DNA of 64,000 nt from Pithys albifrons albifrons (GCF_047495875.1 NC_092461.1:65274299-65338298), one strand, 5' to 3'; shown: positions 48,807-62,206, numbered from the stretch's first letter. Numbers and translations are program-made. Notes: generated by a model not told the origin, from the sequence alone.

Positions 48807-51050
48807 AATACAGGACTCAACACATGCATTAGTGAACTCTGACCTTGCTGTATACTACAGTCGTAAGTTAAATTATCGGACTTCTATTACAGAGGACCTT
48901 CATAGTAGCTCTACTGATAGAGTAGGACCCCAGGGGCAACAAATCATTGAAGAAACTTTCTTTTTCACCTGTTTAACTAGCTTTGAGCCTGCAAAGTATG
49001 TAGGCTAGTGAAGAATGCCAGAAAAGCAAGGACGTGCAACCAAAGTGTTGGGCAGCTTGATTAGCATGGTCACAAGATAAAAAAAAAATTACTTCATACT
49101 CAAATGCTACTTTGTCTTTATTCCTTTGTTTTGTTGCAATTAAACTGCAAATTACTATTTAATTTCCCTAAATGGGACAGTATTTCACAGAAAATGGATG
49201 TTCTCCTGGACCTCTGAACTCTCTGAGATCTAAGTTATTCAAACAGTATTAAATTACCCTGCAGTAGTAATTACTCAGCCTCAGACCTAAGCTGTAAATG
49301 GCAATAAGGGAATATTCCACTACCACCAACCCCACCACCCGATATTACTCCCTAGCTTTAATATCTGCATTGTTGATTGGATTTAGAGTTTTAGCTGGCT
49401 TGTTACTACTTGTGATAGGGGCAACTGGGATATGATCAAGAATAGGAAGGATGGGAAATATGAGAGGAGAACAGCATGTCCTGATCAAGAAAGAGGCAAA
49501 TTAAAAAAGTCTTTATTCTATTTGCAGAAAGTTCTGCTAATGAAACCATATAAAATCAAAACTTAATCAAGCCAATATAACTAATATACGCTCCAAAGTC
49601 CAGCTGTGTCATTTAAGGCAGTGGCTTTCTCTGATTAATTGGCCAGCTACCTGGAAAAACACTGACATTGTCAGTAAAATTCTTTGACATGAGATAAGAG
49701 AAAGATGTTTTTCTGAAATGTGAATAAATAACTCAGGCAAATATTGCATAATAGAAAGAGAACATCAATGGGACTGGTTGCTATGACAGGGCAATGATAC
49801 TCTTCTGACAACTTGAGTTTCTTTGTTTCCCTGTAAATTCCTAATGCTTAGTTCAACTAAAGAAGACACCACTGTAAAAGTCTTGTGACTGGCTTGAAAT
49901 TTTATGTTTCATTATATCTGTCTTAAGGCACAGATGTGTCAGACCTTTAATTCTTCACTTAGAAGGAATAAAGATATTCTTTACTCAGGGCTGCTCCATC
50001 ACTTAGCCAGAAACAGCCAGTTCTACAGTGCAGTGCAGGCCAAATAATAATAAAAATTCATGCTTCTAACCCTTCAACAGTCACAAATTTCACGATGTAA
50101 AAATAACACACTTGAGATGCATTAAATGCTCATTAAATTTAATGAGAATGTTGTGATTCTTACAAAAAGTACAGCATTGTCTAGTGAAGGAACTGTTTAG
50201 TCTCACAAGTGAACTGAGAGTGTTAAGCAGCCTGGTGGTACCAGATAAAACACATGACAAAGCTCTATAGAAAAATTCATGGGGCCACCTGGAAAAAGAA
50301 AATCACATTGCTGTCAGCTCTATTTTATCACAGATTTTGTTACTGTTTCCACATATATTGTGAGCAGTTTTCACCCAGTAGTTTGTGATTTTTATTTTTT
50401 TCTGTGATTTGTTTTCTCCTTTCATGCAGCACAATCTTTCCTCTGTGTTTCATGACCTAATTTTACCTCTTCGCCCTTGATAGTCTGTATTCATTACCAG
50501 GCAAAATAATGGCAAGGTAACAAAAGTACTATGATACAGTTTTCATGGTTTGAGGCAGATGTTAACTTTCCCTCTGCTCCAGTTCTGAAGAGTATTTAAA
50601 GACCACAGATCTAAAGTCTTGTAAAGAATGGCACAAGTAAATTAATTTTTCAAGGGAAAAATTTAAGATAAAAATAGGGGTTCCAAGATTATGGGAAGCA
50701 TCTAGAAGGCATAACAGGGAGTTGAATTAATATTAGTAATGTTGACTACAACCAGAGGTCATTAGAAATTGTCTGCAGAGATAATTTTAACTCATAGTTT
50801 GGCAAAAGTGAACATGTTTTAAACACTTAAGAACTCTACACAGTGATTCAGACAGCCAGTTCCTCCCTTACATCCCTGCTATAGTTTGGAGAACTACTGC
50901 ACTAAAACAGCAGGGAAGAGAGTGGAGTTCGTGGTAAGGAGTAGGAGACACGGTCTGCCCTTGTTGATACTAGTGAAGTGCTCTGGGTGTGCCAAGTCTC
51001 AGTACACAGATTGCTTAGGTCAAATGGTGCCATCTCAGACAAGACCTCAA
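48807..51050. other. AT-rich non-coding stretch
   Basis: Nothing recognised. Frames are short and featureless. Confidence 0.45.
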
Positions 51051-51054
51051 GACC

Positions 51055-51384
51055 TCAAGGTCCTGTATGTATGACCAAACTTCGCGAACGCAGATTTGGG
51101 AAGGGCTCTCCCCACGTGGGTGTGCCCTTCGAGCCTGTGCAGTGGATTTTTTAGGTGAGGCACAGCATGCGCAGAACTGGCCCCACCATTTCAGTCCTGA
51201 GGTCCATCTGCCATGGCCGAGCGAGCTTGGACAGTGACAGGGAAGTCCTCAAGACTGTCTGCATCAACCGGTACTAACCAGGGCTGACCCTGCTGAGCAT
51301 CCGAGATCTGATGGGATCGGATGGCAGGGAGGCATTGAACTGCCCGGTACGGTCTCCACTGAGACTCGATATCATCAAGGTCCT
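51055..51384 (-). mobile_element. 5S-headed SINE-like retroposon, copy D, with extended head and damaged 5S
   Basis: Direct repeats TCAAGGTCCT (51055-51064 and 51375-51384) bound a 310-bp element. The body and 3' hairpin region match copies B and C. The 5S-like part has lost most of the C-box segment (the text jumps from ACTGTCTGCATCAACCGG to TACTAACCAGGGCTG). At the 5' side there are about 27 extra bases beyond the GGGCAGTT start seen in copy C. The 3' end reads TTTGGTCATACATAC, showing a variable ATAC-type tail. A 62-codon frame ending at 51074 and an 86-codon frame starting at 51311 merely overlap the element. Confidence 0.8.
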
Positions 51385-54300
51385 AATAAATATAAAAAGC
51401 ACTAGATGGACAAGGACTTATTCCATTCGAGTTCATCAGTGCTTAACAGGACAAGGATTTACCACAAAGAGTTTTCTCCTAATAAACCATTCCAGTATGA
51501 AAGAGTCTGGCCATTTACTGCGGTTCCTTAATGGCAGTAAAGCAAAATTAAAGCAGAGTCAAGTCCTATAAACTTGTGGTGCAGTGAAAACATTAACAAT
51601 TATTGCAAAATATTTATAATTAATACAGAAAAAAAACCCTAGAAATATAAAAGAAATACAGTTTCTGTAGAAAGTATGGAAATGTTTTAGGCATTGCAGT
51701 GTTATAGCCTGTGTGTTTTACCTAAGGCAGGTCTGGAATAATTGCAAAATCTCAGGCCAGACTGCAGCCAGATTAATCCTCTCTCTCCTTAAAGTAACTG
51801 AAGTGTCACTAGAGATTTGTATCTAAGATGATGCCTTGGGACAGTCCTACCATACAGCTGGTGTGAGTTACCTGATAGTCCAACACAAAAGGATCGTCAA
51901 TAATCAGATCCCTGAAAGAGTAGCAATAGAATTGCATTGATCAAGCACAAAAAAGCTTCAGTAATAACCATTCAAAACATCAGAAAGCCTGAGGAAAATG
52001 AACAGAAAAAAAAATGAACTACAACAAAAAAACAAGAGCAGCTAGTAAGGCTTATACAAAGTTAAATGGAAAATTACTAGACTCAGCAGTTGTCTTACTA
52101 GGATACTACATTTTATATTAAATTTCATAAGCTGTGTTATCACTCACATTCTGATATTAGTGTAAAAATTAGGATAAACTCACAATGTAAATAAAATAAC
52201 ACTTTTTTGTTACAATTCATACGGCAAGAAAGACTGATATACACCACTTATTTTCAGTTTTCCTGACATTTCAGTTCCCACTCTCTAGTATTCAATTATC
52301 TTAACCAAATGCAAAAAGTCAGCTACTTCAAAATGCTACAGTAGAATATACCAGCTAAATTCTGTGTAGGAAAACAGGTCATAGAATGCAGTCCCAACCC
52401 ACTAAATCTGCTGAATGCAGACACACTCCTTTCCCACTTTGAATCAATACCATGATTTTCAGAAGTTATGCAATGTTCTGCTTCTAAATAAATGCCCTTG
52501 CATCAGTAATTTTGAGATCCTATTTTTTCAAGGAAGTCATGAAAGATATAAAAGATACAACTTTGCAGGAACAGGGCTAAACCGCCTATATGGATATAAA
52601 ACATTAAATCACATTATACGCGTAATGAAGACAGATGCAGACAAGGAAAAATCCTGAAAGAAAAGAAGAAAAATCAATTATTTTCTCTAAGCCCTGCAGT
52701 TTTACTATAGACATTCCTATCTTCCCATAAGAATGCAAATGACAGTGCTTTTTTACCATGACAGCTTTCCTTAAAATACCTTTTTTGTTTCAAATTCTAA
52801 GGGTGAAGGAGAAGAAGGCTTGGTTTATACTTCAGTTTGATTTTTTTATATTTATTACTTTATAATTCATTTTTACATAATGAGTTTGTAGCCACAGCAG
52901 TGAAATCTAAATCATCACAGGGCCACTGTTTTTTTCATTTGTCAGAATTACATATGTGTTTAAAACCAATATTCTAAAATACATGTTAGTACCACATAGT
53001 ACCAAAAAATGGTTTTTTTTTATCAAGGAATCTGTATACTCCTGTGGGCAACATGATTAGTCACACAGGGATATAAGTATCACCGTGGTTAAGTTACATT
53101 GCTTAGAAATTATGGCCACAGCGCTAGAATTGGGATTGACCAAAGTCAGAATGCAGAGCAGAAGAAAATCAGAATGGCAGATAGAAAATGCTGCAGGGCT
53201 GGGAAGGGATAAATCCTGGGAGTTCTCCTGCAGCCTTGAGATACTCCCTTGTGTGAGGTATGGATGCTCTACCCACAGCTCTTGTCTGCAGGCCTTGCAC
53301 CAGGTAGGGATGATGTGAATGTGCCTCGAGAAACCACTCCTGGATAAGTGACCAGCACCCAAGGTCCCAGGCTGATAAGTCAAGCTGCCTCTTGCCTGTT
53401 CATATGTGGAAATACCATCATCTGTCAGTTCCATAATTTTGGCTTGACTGTACAGTGGCTTGCTGTCAATAAAAAGAATGGAGGAAAAAACAAGGTAGGA
53501 CAGTTAATAGTACAGTTTAAGACATTTATTTGGAAAGATTCTCCATTAAGCCATGGAGAAACTTGTATATGTGCCTATTTTAACCAGAAGGCTTCTGCAT
53601 GTTACCTTCTTCATACTTAGCTACGATGATCCTGATTTTAGTAATCAAAGGATAATTAGGAAAGACTCACAACAATTCTACATATGCTTTTCCTTGAGTT
53701 ACCTGAATTCCTGACTTCAGTATATAGTGACAAGGATGCTCTTGAAGAAGTAGGTTCTGATACTTCAACTGCATGAACACAGCACATGCAGTGGGTGCCA
53801 TTATTCTTAAAAGGCTGTAAAGGATCCAACCACTTAGAGAAATTAAGTGACATAGCCCAACTCTTGTTCAAGCACTAAATATAAGGAATATATGGTCTTG
53901 CATTTTGTATCTGTCCTGCATATAGAGTGGAGAAGGTCAGCAATATTGGACTAGGTTCAGTAAAGAAATGAATATTTGCCTTTATGGTGCCAATAGAAAG
54001 AGAAATACAGAAAAAAACACCTCTGGTTCTAACACCTTTTTAGGACCACAAATAAAATTAAAGACAACAAACATACTCTAAGTGTTTCTGTGGCATGCAG
54101 ACTTTATTTCTGACTTCACCAAGCCTTTAATTTGCAGTAGCCACTGTTGATAAAATGGCCTGTGCTGTGGTACTTTGTAAATTCAGTCTTTCCCAATTAT
54201 TTCTTAGTCACTGATTGAGAATGTGCACCTTTTACATATGGCCCATGAGAGGTAAATTACCCCCAGTGAAAGAGGCAGTTAACAATTCAGAGATAAGTAT

Positions 54301-54855
54301 TAATCACACAGGACCTGACCTATAGGGAGACCATGCACTCTCAGACCTCACAGTAACTTGCTTTCTGACCATGATTTGCAAACTGGATATCAGAAAGTAC
54401 CTCTCTGCAGTATCTCCTGGCCATACTATTAAATAAAGGCAATAACCATTCAGGATGTGTATGCCTCTTCCTATTCCTTGTCAGAGAAGTTAAGCACAAG
54501 ACCTGCACCACAGTAGCAGATGAATGTGAAGGCAAGAAATACACAATTTAAACACATGTTAATACATCTTATTGGTGCTGAGAAACAAATAGTTTAATTT
54601 GCCTATAGGGGGCAGTTCTAGTGACCATCTCTGTACTGCTGCAGCATGCTTGGCACTTTACAAAATCAGAAACAAAAAAATCATTCTCATCCCATCTTCC
54701 CTTTCCAGTCTCTGGGGGAATCAAATGCAGATGAGGACAGGAGAGGGAAAATGCACAAATGAAATACTAAGTATTTCCAAAAGTGAAAGTAGACCACACT
54801 TAACATCACCAGCCCAAGCTTTTTAATCTGCTGGGAAAAAAGCCCTGTCTACATA
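51385..54855. other. AT-rich non-coding stretch
   Basis: About 3.5 kb with no recognised gene or repeat. A 125-codon minus-strand frame (53057-53434) has no domain I recognise. Confidence 0.45.
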
Positions 54856-54857
54856 GA

Positions 54858-55462
54858 TGTCATGGTTTCACCCCAGCCAGCAACCAAGCCCCATGCAGCC
54901 ATTTGCTCACTGCCTCACCTGCAGGACCAGGGAATTAATCAAAAGGGTAAAAGCCAGAAAACTTGTGGCTTGAGATAAAGACAGTTTCATAGGGAAAGCA
55001 AAAGCCACACACACAAGCAAATTAAAACAAAGAATTAATATTCTGTTTCCCATGGGCAGTCAGATGTTCAGCCATCTCCAGGAAAGCAGGGCCCCATCCC
55101 ATGTAATAGGGACTTGGGAAGACAAACACCATCACTCCAAATGTCTCTTCCTTCCTCCTTCTTCCCCCCACTTTATATACTGAGCATTATGTTGTATAGT
55201 CTGGAATGTCCCTTTGGTCAGCTGGGGTCGCCTGTCCCGGCTGTGCCTCCTCCCAGCCTCCCATGCACCCCCAACTTCCTTGCCAGCATGGCAGTATGAA
55301 AAGCAGAAAAGGTCTTGGATCTGTGTGAGCTCTGCTCAGCAGTAACAACATCTCCATACTGCCTGCACAAATGTGTTCAGCACAAATCCAAAACATAGCC
55401 CCATAATAGCCACTGTGAAGACAATTAATTCCACCCCAGCCAAAACCACCCCAATAGGAATG
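54858..55462 (-). mobile_element. probable solo LTR, ERVK-like, minus orientation
   Basis: The + strand begins TGTCATGGTTTCACCCCAGCC and ends near AATTCCACCCCAGCCAAAACC. The minus strand therefore starts with a GGTTTTGGCTGGGGTGG text and finishes ...GGGTGAAACCATGACA, a pattern I associate with avian ERVK LTRs. A TATA box (CAGTATATAAAGTGGGG, about 55170) lies on the minus strand. I could not confirm a 6-bp target duplication; the 55440-55465 edge is approximate. Confidence 0.6.
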
Positions 55463-55840
55463 GATGGAAAGCACGATACTGACTTTTAGTATGATCATCC
55501 ATAAAAATAACAATTGGTACAATCTTTCCCTATTCTGAAGAGAAAATACTTATATCTCACCCAGGTGAGATACCTATTCTTACAGGCATCTAAAACCCAA
55601 AATTAGGAGCCCTCTGTCAAAAAAGCAGCAACATAGAAGAGAAGGGAGAGCCTGGGCTGTGATATGACATACAGCACGCAGATTCACTTTAATTACCTTT
55701 CTGCAAATTAGTACCTCTGTATCTCAGAACTCCTCAACATAACCACTGTCACTGGACTAATTTAAGATGTGTGGCTGCTGTTCTGCATGACATTTCTTCT
55801 AGATATAAAAAAGCCTGTAGAAAGGAGTCACCTCAGACTT

Positions 55841-55862
55841 GGGGGGGGGGGGGGGGGGGGGG
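55841..55862 (+). repeat. G homopolymer (22 bases)
   Basis: An uninterrupted run of G followed by a purine-only stretch to about 55887. Run length in assemblies is error-prone here. Confidence 0.95.
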
Positions 55863-55889
55863 AAGAGGAGGGGAAAGGAAAAAAAAAGG

Positions 55890-56875
55890 GTATTTCTTAT
55901 ACTACTTCCTGGGATTAGTGGTATTATTAATAAGAATAATAATGGTTATAATCATACAGGATACATGTACCTTTATTTATTTCATCTCAATATTTTACTA
56001 CAGTTTTCTCAAACCTGCCAATATAACTTTCAAAGAGCCAGTTCAATTACTAAAGTATTTTCTATTAAATTAGAAGCAATTTACTTCTCAAATAAATCAT
56101 CTATTATTTATAACTAAAAGGCAAAGAAATGTCTAACCCACAATGTCTTTACAAAATCTTACAGCTGAATGGTTAGGCTGTAAACAGAGCCCTGTTAATG
56201 GACTCATTCTATAACAAAATACTTAAAGGTAGCACAGCACCAACAATGGTAGATGTTAAACTGTTTTAATAAAACCACAAATTCAAATCATTCATGAGAA
56301 AATGTTAGGCATATAAGTGAAATTCCTCTACTTGTAAGCATCACCAAAATGTCTGGTGTGGGATTCAAGTATAGTTCATCACCTCCCTACTCTGAATTCT
56401 TACTGTAGAGAGGAGAAGGTCTGATATTTATTGACTCCTGCTATAATATACTACATATCTAACAGGTGACAATCAATACTTGCCTCACAGTGAGTGGAGA
56501 AGAACTTCAGTCCTGTTGTATTGGAAAAAAAAAAGTGAAGCAGAAATCTATAAATCTTTTCAGCACCTAAGACCCAGTGTGAAAAGTTTTTGTCACTGCT
56601 ATTAGCCTAAGTTTAGGCCCATTTTAATATATCCTGCTGAATAAAAACCCAAGGTTAACGGGGTTTATTGAAACTGTTAATTTTCATTTAGAAGAAAAAA
56701 CTGAGCCAATTCCTTGGAGCCTGATCAAATAAGACGACTGTAAGATGTTTCCCGGAAAATGTCTGAGCATAGCAGTACATTGTGGAAGGGAAGACCTGCC
56801 ACTAAGACTCTCATTTGTCTCTAAACACTTCATTCTTTTAAATAGCAAACATGAAAACTTAGAAAGGAAATCCTG
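55890..56875. other. AT-rich non-coding stretch
   Basis: Nothing recognised. Confidence 0.4.
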
Positions 56876-56879
56876 GAAG

Positions 56880-58760
56880 AGACCTCCAGACTTCATTTGG
56901 TTCATCCCTTAGCCTGATACTCCTGTACTGCTTCAGACAGATGGCTTCCCAATATCTTATTTGCTTCTTATAGGTTTTCGAGAAAGCTGCTTCCCAGTCT
57001 TGGCTATTCTTACTACTTTTCCTTGAGTCCTAGTTGAAGCATCCCTTGTAGTAATTCAAAATCATTACTTTTTGTTTCACCCATACAGGAAAAGCTGCTT
57101 GAACACTGGCCCTTCTCAAACAGCTTTTAAAATCATTATTAGCATTGTTGTTGTTATTATGTTATTTGAAGACACAAATGAAACCAAAAAGTATTCCTTG
57201 GCAAGCATATTTTTTTCCTCAGTATAGGCATTTCTTAGAGAACATTTTCTCCGTTCCCCTTTAAACTCTATCTTGTCAGACAACACCTTTTCCAAATGCA
57301 GTGACTAAAACTAACAACAGACTGTTTATGTTGCAATACCATATCTAACAGAAAAGATTTATACATCCCAGCATATTTGCATTTTTTTGCAACAGCAGCT
57401 TGACTCATGCAATTTGCTTCCACTATAACCTGTGGATCCTTTCCTACAGATGAGCTTGTTCTTCCCCTTCTATTTATGCAGCTGATTAAACACACCTAAA
57501 AGCAGAGTTGGAGAATTGAATTGTATCTTACTTTTTCCCCTTAACTAATTTCAAATTCTAATTTTCTCCTCCAGGACATTTACAGGTTGTCCCACCTTGA
57601 TGTCATCTACAGATTTAATAAACATACTTTTCATTCCAATAGCTATAAAACAAATTAAAACATTCAGCAAGATGAAATTCAAGACAGAAACAAAACAAGT
57701 ACCAAAACTAATGGAAGAAACAATGTTCTATCTAGAAAACAAACTACTTTCAGCACAATTTTTCAGTGTTTACACCTGCATTAGAGTAGTTTTGTCCAGA
57801 ATGTGAACCCACAGCTTACTTTTAAATATAATGAAAGTCAACATCAGAAGCCTGAATCTTGAAAGTTAAAATATCTATGATTTTCTCTTTTTCCAGAGTA
57901 TCTGTCACTTTAATGAAAATATATTAGACTGATTTTATGCACTGTTTCCAGCAACTCCTCATGATGACTCCATTGCAGCTCATTAATTTCTAGGTACTTG
58001 CAAATAGCTATATTATAATTTTCTGTTTGTTTGTTTGCCTGTTTATTTTACTAGGAATTGAAATTACATTGGTATCTAATTCACAAACTCCTTCTCCATG
58101 CCTCCTGAAAACAAAAATCTTATTTGTCCTTTTACAGACTTCTAAAGCCTCAACTACTATTCATGAGATATCAAAAGTAACCTTTCACTCTTCAAAATTT
58201 GCTTCATCTTGCTTTTTAAGGAGCTTTGGATAAATGTTAAATGTTTTCAAGTTATATAAATCTGTCTTCCAAATAATCTCTAAGCTGTACTTTCTTTAGG
58301 TCTGTGAAATATTTCTGGTTTATCATTCTTAACTGCATTAATAATCTGAGCACTCTCTTTTTTTCAGTCAGAACTAAACCAAGAAACTCCAGAAGTTCAG
58401 ACTCCATCACATTTGATAGTTCTCCCTCCATTTTGAGCAGTGGTAATTTTTTCCTTTACTGTCTTCTTACTAACGATGTAACATAATTTCTTGTTATCCT
58501 TTACAGCCTATGTAATATGCATCTTTATTTATTGATCTTTGACTGTGTCCTTACAGACAAATCATATTGGTTTATACTTATGTTTAGCAATTTGATTGTT
58601 TTCTGAATCCACACAAGTCCTTCTTCTGCCTAAGGTCATTTGAGTACTCGGGAGTTTGCGATCTTGGTTTTTACTCTCTACCCTCCCTCTACTTTCACTT
58701 GTAGCCTCAGAGTGACTTCTTTAAAGGTCTGCTGTCTCTCTTGAGTAACATTTCCTGAGA
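56880..58760 (-). mobile_element. ancient L3/CR1-like LINE remnant
   Basis: Read on the minus strand, scattered blocks follow the order of the 3' half of an old CR1/L3-type ORF2. Landmarks on the + strand are TTTGCAACAGCAGCTTGACT (57385), CACTATAACCTGTGGATCC (57420), CACCTTGATGTCATCTACAG followed by TTTAATAAACATAC (57594-57625, the FADD-proximal region), a (TTTG)n-interrupted TAGGTACTTGCAAATAG (57992), and AACATAATTTCTTGTTATCC (58480). The copy is far more diverged than the other CR1s in the window, with many indels. Recognition rests on remembered family text, so limits are approximate. Confidence 0.6.
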
Positions 58761-58959
58761 CTTGTTTTCTATGAAATCTTATCAGTCAGCTTTCTGAGGT
58801 GACTATGTTCTCCTTGCCTTTCTTCTCTAAGATGCTTCAGGTTGTTTGTACAGGAGTGCATCATAAATCACCAAGAAATATTGACTTATGATTTTGTAAG
58901 ACTTTGTTATGATGTTTTGTCAGTGATAAATGTGGCACTTTTTTTTTAATATGTTTCCT

Positions 58960-59060
58960 AGTGGGGTTTTTTGGAGGGGGGAGGGTTGTGGTTTTTTGGG
59001 GAGGGTTAAGTCTATTTTTTATGCTTTATAAAAAAACAAAAACAAAAACAAAAAGCCCAC
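58960..59060. repeat. G/T-rich tract joined to an A/C-rich tract
   Basis: GGGG, GGGGGG, GGG and GGGG runs separated by T-rich spacers (58964-59008) are followed by AAAAAC repeats (59030-59052) and AAACCAAAACC. The two halves are partly complementary, so the stretch could fold back on itself or form a quadruplex. Confidence 0.6.
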
Positions 59061-59460
59061 CAAACAAACCAAAACCAGAAATGGTTATGAGCAGGGAAAC
59101 AGCAGGATAAAGGATCATTTTGGTGGGCAGAAACAAGTACCTTCACTCTCTTTGCCCATCTTCACAGACAGGATGCATTTTAGGTGGTTAAGGAACAGAT
59201 ATTGAGAGACATAAAAGCAAGCTTTAAGCATATCAAGGAAAAGGTATCACACTAGCAGTCAGAGCTAGAAACGGACCCATGCAATCAAATATATTTCCTT
59301 AGGTTACTCAGGAATACAGACAGCTCCCAGGTAGTCTACAGCAGTCCCTTTCATGGTGTCATCTATACAGCTGCATGTCAGAGCAAGCAAGCACCTCCAG
59401 TCAACTCAGGCTTTTGGTATAGGCACACAGAAATCTACCCCAGGAATTCTGCAGCATTTC

Positions 59461-59744
59461 AAGGTCAGTCTCCGCGGCAAGGGCAAGAGATTTCCGCAGC
59501 AATGTTCGTCAATCCTGCGGCTGTAATAATGCGGTGCCATCTGCAGCCCCACACCCCCCGAATCCCCTGTCAGCTGCTGCCGAGTTGGAGGAGCCAGGGC
59601 TTTTTCGTAATTCCGCGGTCACACATGCGCTGCCCAATTTATTTAACTCTTTCTCGGCGTTTTGCTATCGAGACAGCAACAAAATGACCCAAATGCACAG
59701 AGATCAAGAGGAAATATAAAGAAAGCTGAGCAGCAGAGGTGAGT
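59461..59744 (+). promoter_or_regulatory. small CpG-rich block ending in a splice-donor-like site
   Basis: Between 59461 and 59680 I count about 15 CpGs (CCGCGG twice, TTCGTC, TGCGGC, CTCGGCG, ATCGAG), whereas most of the surrounding kilobases have almost none. The block runs into a purine-rich piece ending CAGCAGAG at 59738, with GTGAGT at 59739-59744, a consensus splice donor. Together these resemble the promoter and first exon of a non-coding or untranslated transcript reading rightward. No TATA box stands out. I cannot exclude an unrecognised CpG-rich repeat. Confidence 0.35.
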
Positions 59745-62200
59745 TCTCATGAGCCCAGACTCGGCTGAGCACTGGCAGGATGGACTGGGGAGCGGAAGGG
59801 GAGCTGTGCCATATGCTCACGGCACAGAGAGAGTACCTATTGACGTGGGAGAGGCTGCTGGGTCCCAGGGCCTGCTGGAGGCAACAGCTGACACCAGTTC
59901 GTGAGTCCCTACCCGGACCGGCCTATGCTGCCAGGTTCAGGCTCCAATGGCATATCACAAATGAGAGAAAAGAATACCAGCACATTCAGGTTGTTGACTC
60001 TCTTCTCAATTTCTGGCATTTCTCTTAACAAACAAACAAAACAAAAAACAAACAAACAAACGGCATTTTGTTCTGCTGAGATCTCCTGGCTTGCATTTCT
60101 AAGCCCTCAAGCAGGTACAGGCTATCTGTTTATTTCTGGCACATGTGCCATCCTGAAGCCTGGAGCTGGAACGTTTGCCCACTTCTCTGCAGACCCTGAA
60201 GAGTGCAAGAAGCAGCATGTAGGTTTTGAATAACCCTAACCCAGACCACATCTACTCCAGGTTCACAAAGGTGACAGCTATCCCACAGCTTGTCACAAGC
60301 TGGTGGTGTGAAAATTAGAGGTGGGGGGTACAAGCAAGCATTCAAAGCCACAGCCAAGCTCAAGTTTCCTTAAACTTTGGATGAGTGCAGAGAGGGATGT
60401 GGGTAAGGGATGGGAATTTTGTCACAATTATGAGACAAAGAAATGTTTCACATCTGGATTGAGCCAGCAAAAGGCCCAAATTTTCCCATCCTCAGGACAT
60501 CATCCAAAGGCAGCAAGTCTGTCCAGCTGGCTGGGAGCAGTTCACTGAATCATTCATCCTTCACCACAATTTCAGTGCTTCTGCACTTGCATCAGCCTGG
60601 CAACATTCAAAAACCTCAGAACTGACAACACAAGCATGGAAGTTCAGAAGAGTAACTGAGGGAGTGTAGAAAGCCTTGTTGCTTCACAGTAAGTACTTCT
60701 GTCTTCAAAGCATTGTCTTAGGCTTGGCTGGGGATTTTAATGTGGGCACTGCATGGCCAGTTCATTCCATCTTGGCCACTAAATACAAAAAGTTTAACAG
60801 CATTATTTCACTCTTCAGCCCAAGCATCCTTGTCTTAAAACCACTTGGTTTGTCACTGCTATACATAAAGAAATCAAGGAAAAGTATCTTTTAGTAAGAT
60901 GTCTTAAATATCACAAATTCAATGCCATTCAGGACAAAACTTCCAAAAAAATTCAACTCTGATAAAGACCTTGGTTAAATGGACACATTTTCATATACCT
61001 TAGATTTTCTTCAGTTCTTGACTATTCTTTTCAACTTGATGACAGTTCCTGAAATAGCATTTACTGGTAGTAAATTTTCCTAAATTATCATACCAGCTAT
61101 CGCAACTGATCAATTTAATTTTGACTGATATGTTAAAGTAATTATAGAAGGACTAGGCTCCTGAAAGTAATTGAATTTCAATAGAACTGTGGCACTTAGT
61201 TCCTTTCAATTTGTAGAAGATTCCAGACTTTAAGACTAATTATTGAAGCTGCTTAAAAAAAAATTGCTACAAAAAATTTCTAAACTACCTCCCTTTTTAC
61301 TTCAGAAAGTGCTCCCAAATTTACATCATTTTTCACTACAAAAAAAAAAAAAAAGTAAAAAAGAGATGACATTCCAAAAAGAAAATCATAAGAAACCAGG
61401 AAAGTTTTTATTGAATATGATGCATGAAACATTTGTTTAGCAGAACACATATAGACCATCAATTTTCACATTTTTGATTAAAAATTCTCACCCATTAATC
61501 AAAAATTAACAGATACCTGATCTAAATGACTTTAAAAGAAGAACTAAATTTAATAATTATCATAACATACTGTTCCAGGATTGTAGAGGTTTCAGAGCAT
61601 TCTTTTTCTATTACATGAGCTAATGCAGATTAACATGAGGTTTTTGGCACTTAAGAAAATTGGAAATAATTAATCTGTAATGGCATTGATGGAAAAAGTG
61701 TTCAAAATGTCAATAAAAGTGCTGCTTTAACAGTACTTCAAATAGTCTACTTACGCAACTTATGAGACACATTATCTGCCAGACTACACACCTCTCTATT
61801 AAAATCTATGAAAATCTGCAGGTGTTTAATTACCTGCTCTCCTATTGTACCTTGGCTGCAGCAGGAGTAGTTTGAACACTATGTGAAAATTAATGTACAA
61901 TTTAACATAACAGTTATGCAGATTAAAACTTTCCCTTGTTTCTATTTTGTATGAAGAGTCTCACACAGATAAACCATAAGTTGCTTTTCACGAGAAAGAG
62001 TTGTTTGAATGTTTTCATTGATTTCATAACATTTCTGACTTACAGAAAGAGTTAAGTATCATTATTGCAATAATCAATATAAGACTATAAAATACCTCGG
62101 GAGATACTGTGAGGAAAATTACATCTCATGAGAACAGTTTAAATCCATGCTCCTTTTTTCCCAAAAGAAGAAGGCTGTTCATTAAATTCTTATTTCAGAC
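59745..62200. other. non-coding stretch
   Basis: A (CAAA)n run lies at about 60029-60060 and an A tract at about 61340-61354. No gene or repeat family is recognised otherwise. Frames of up to 110 codons at 59780-60233 have no recognisable domain. Confidence 0.45.
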
Positions 62201-62206
62201 CATCAT

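Noticed and set aside
53057..53434. 125-codon minus-strand frame
   Set aside because: No recognisable motif. A frame on the opposite strand overlaps most of it, and nothing suggests selection.
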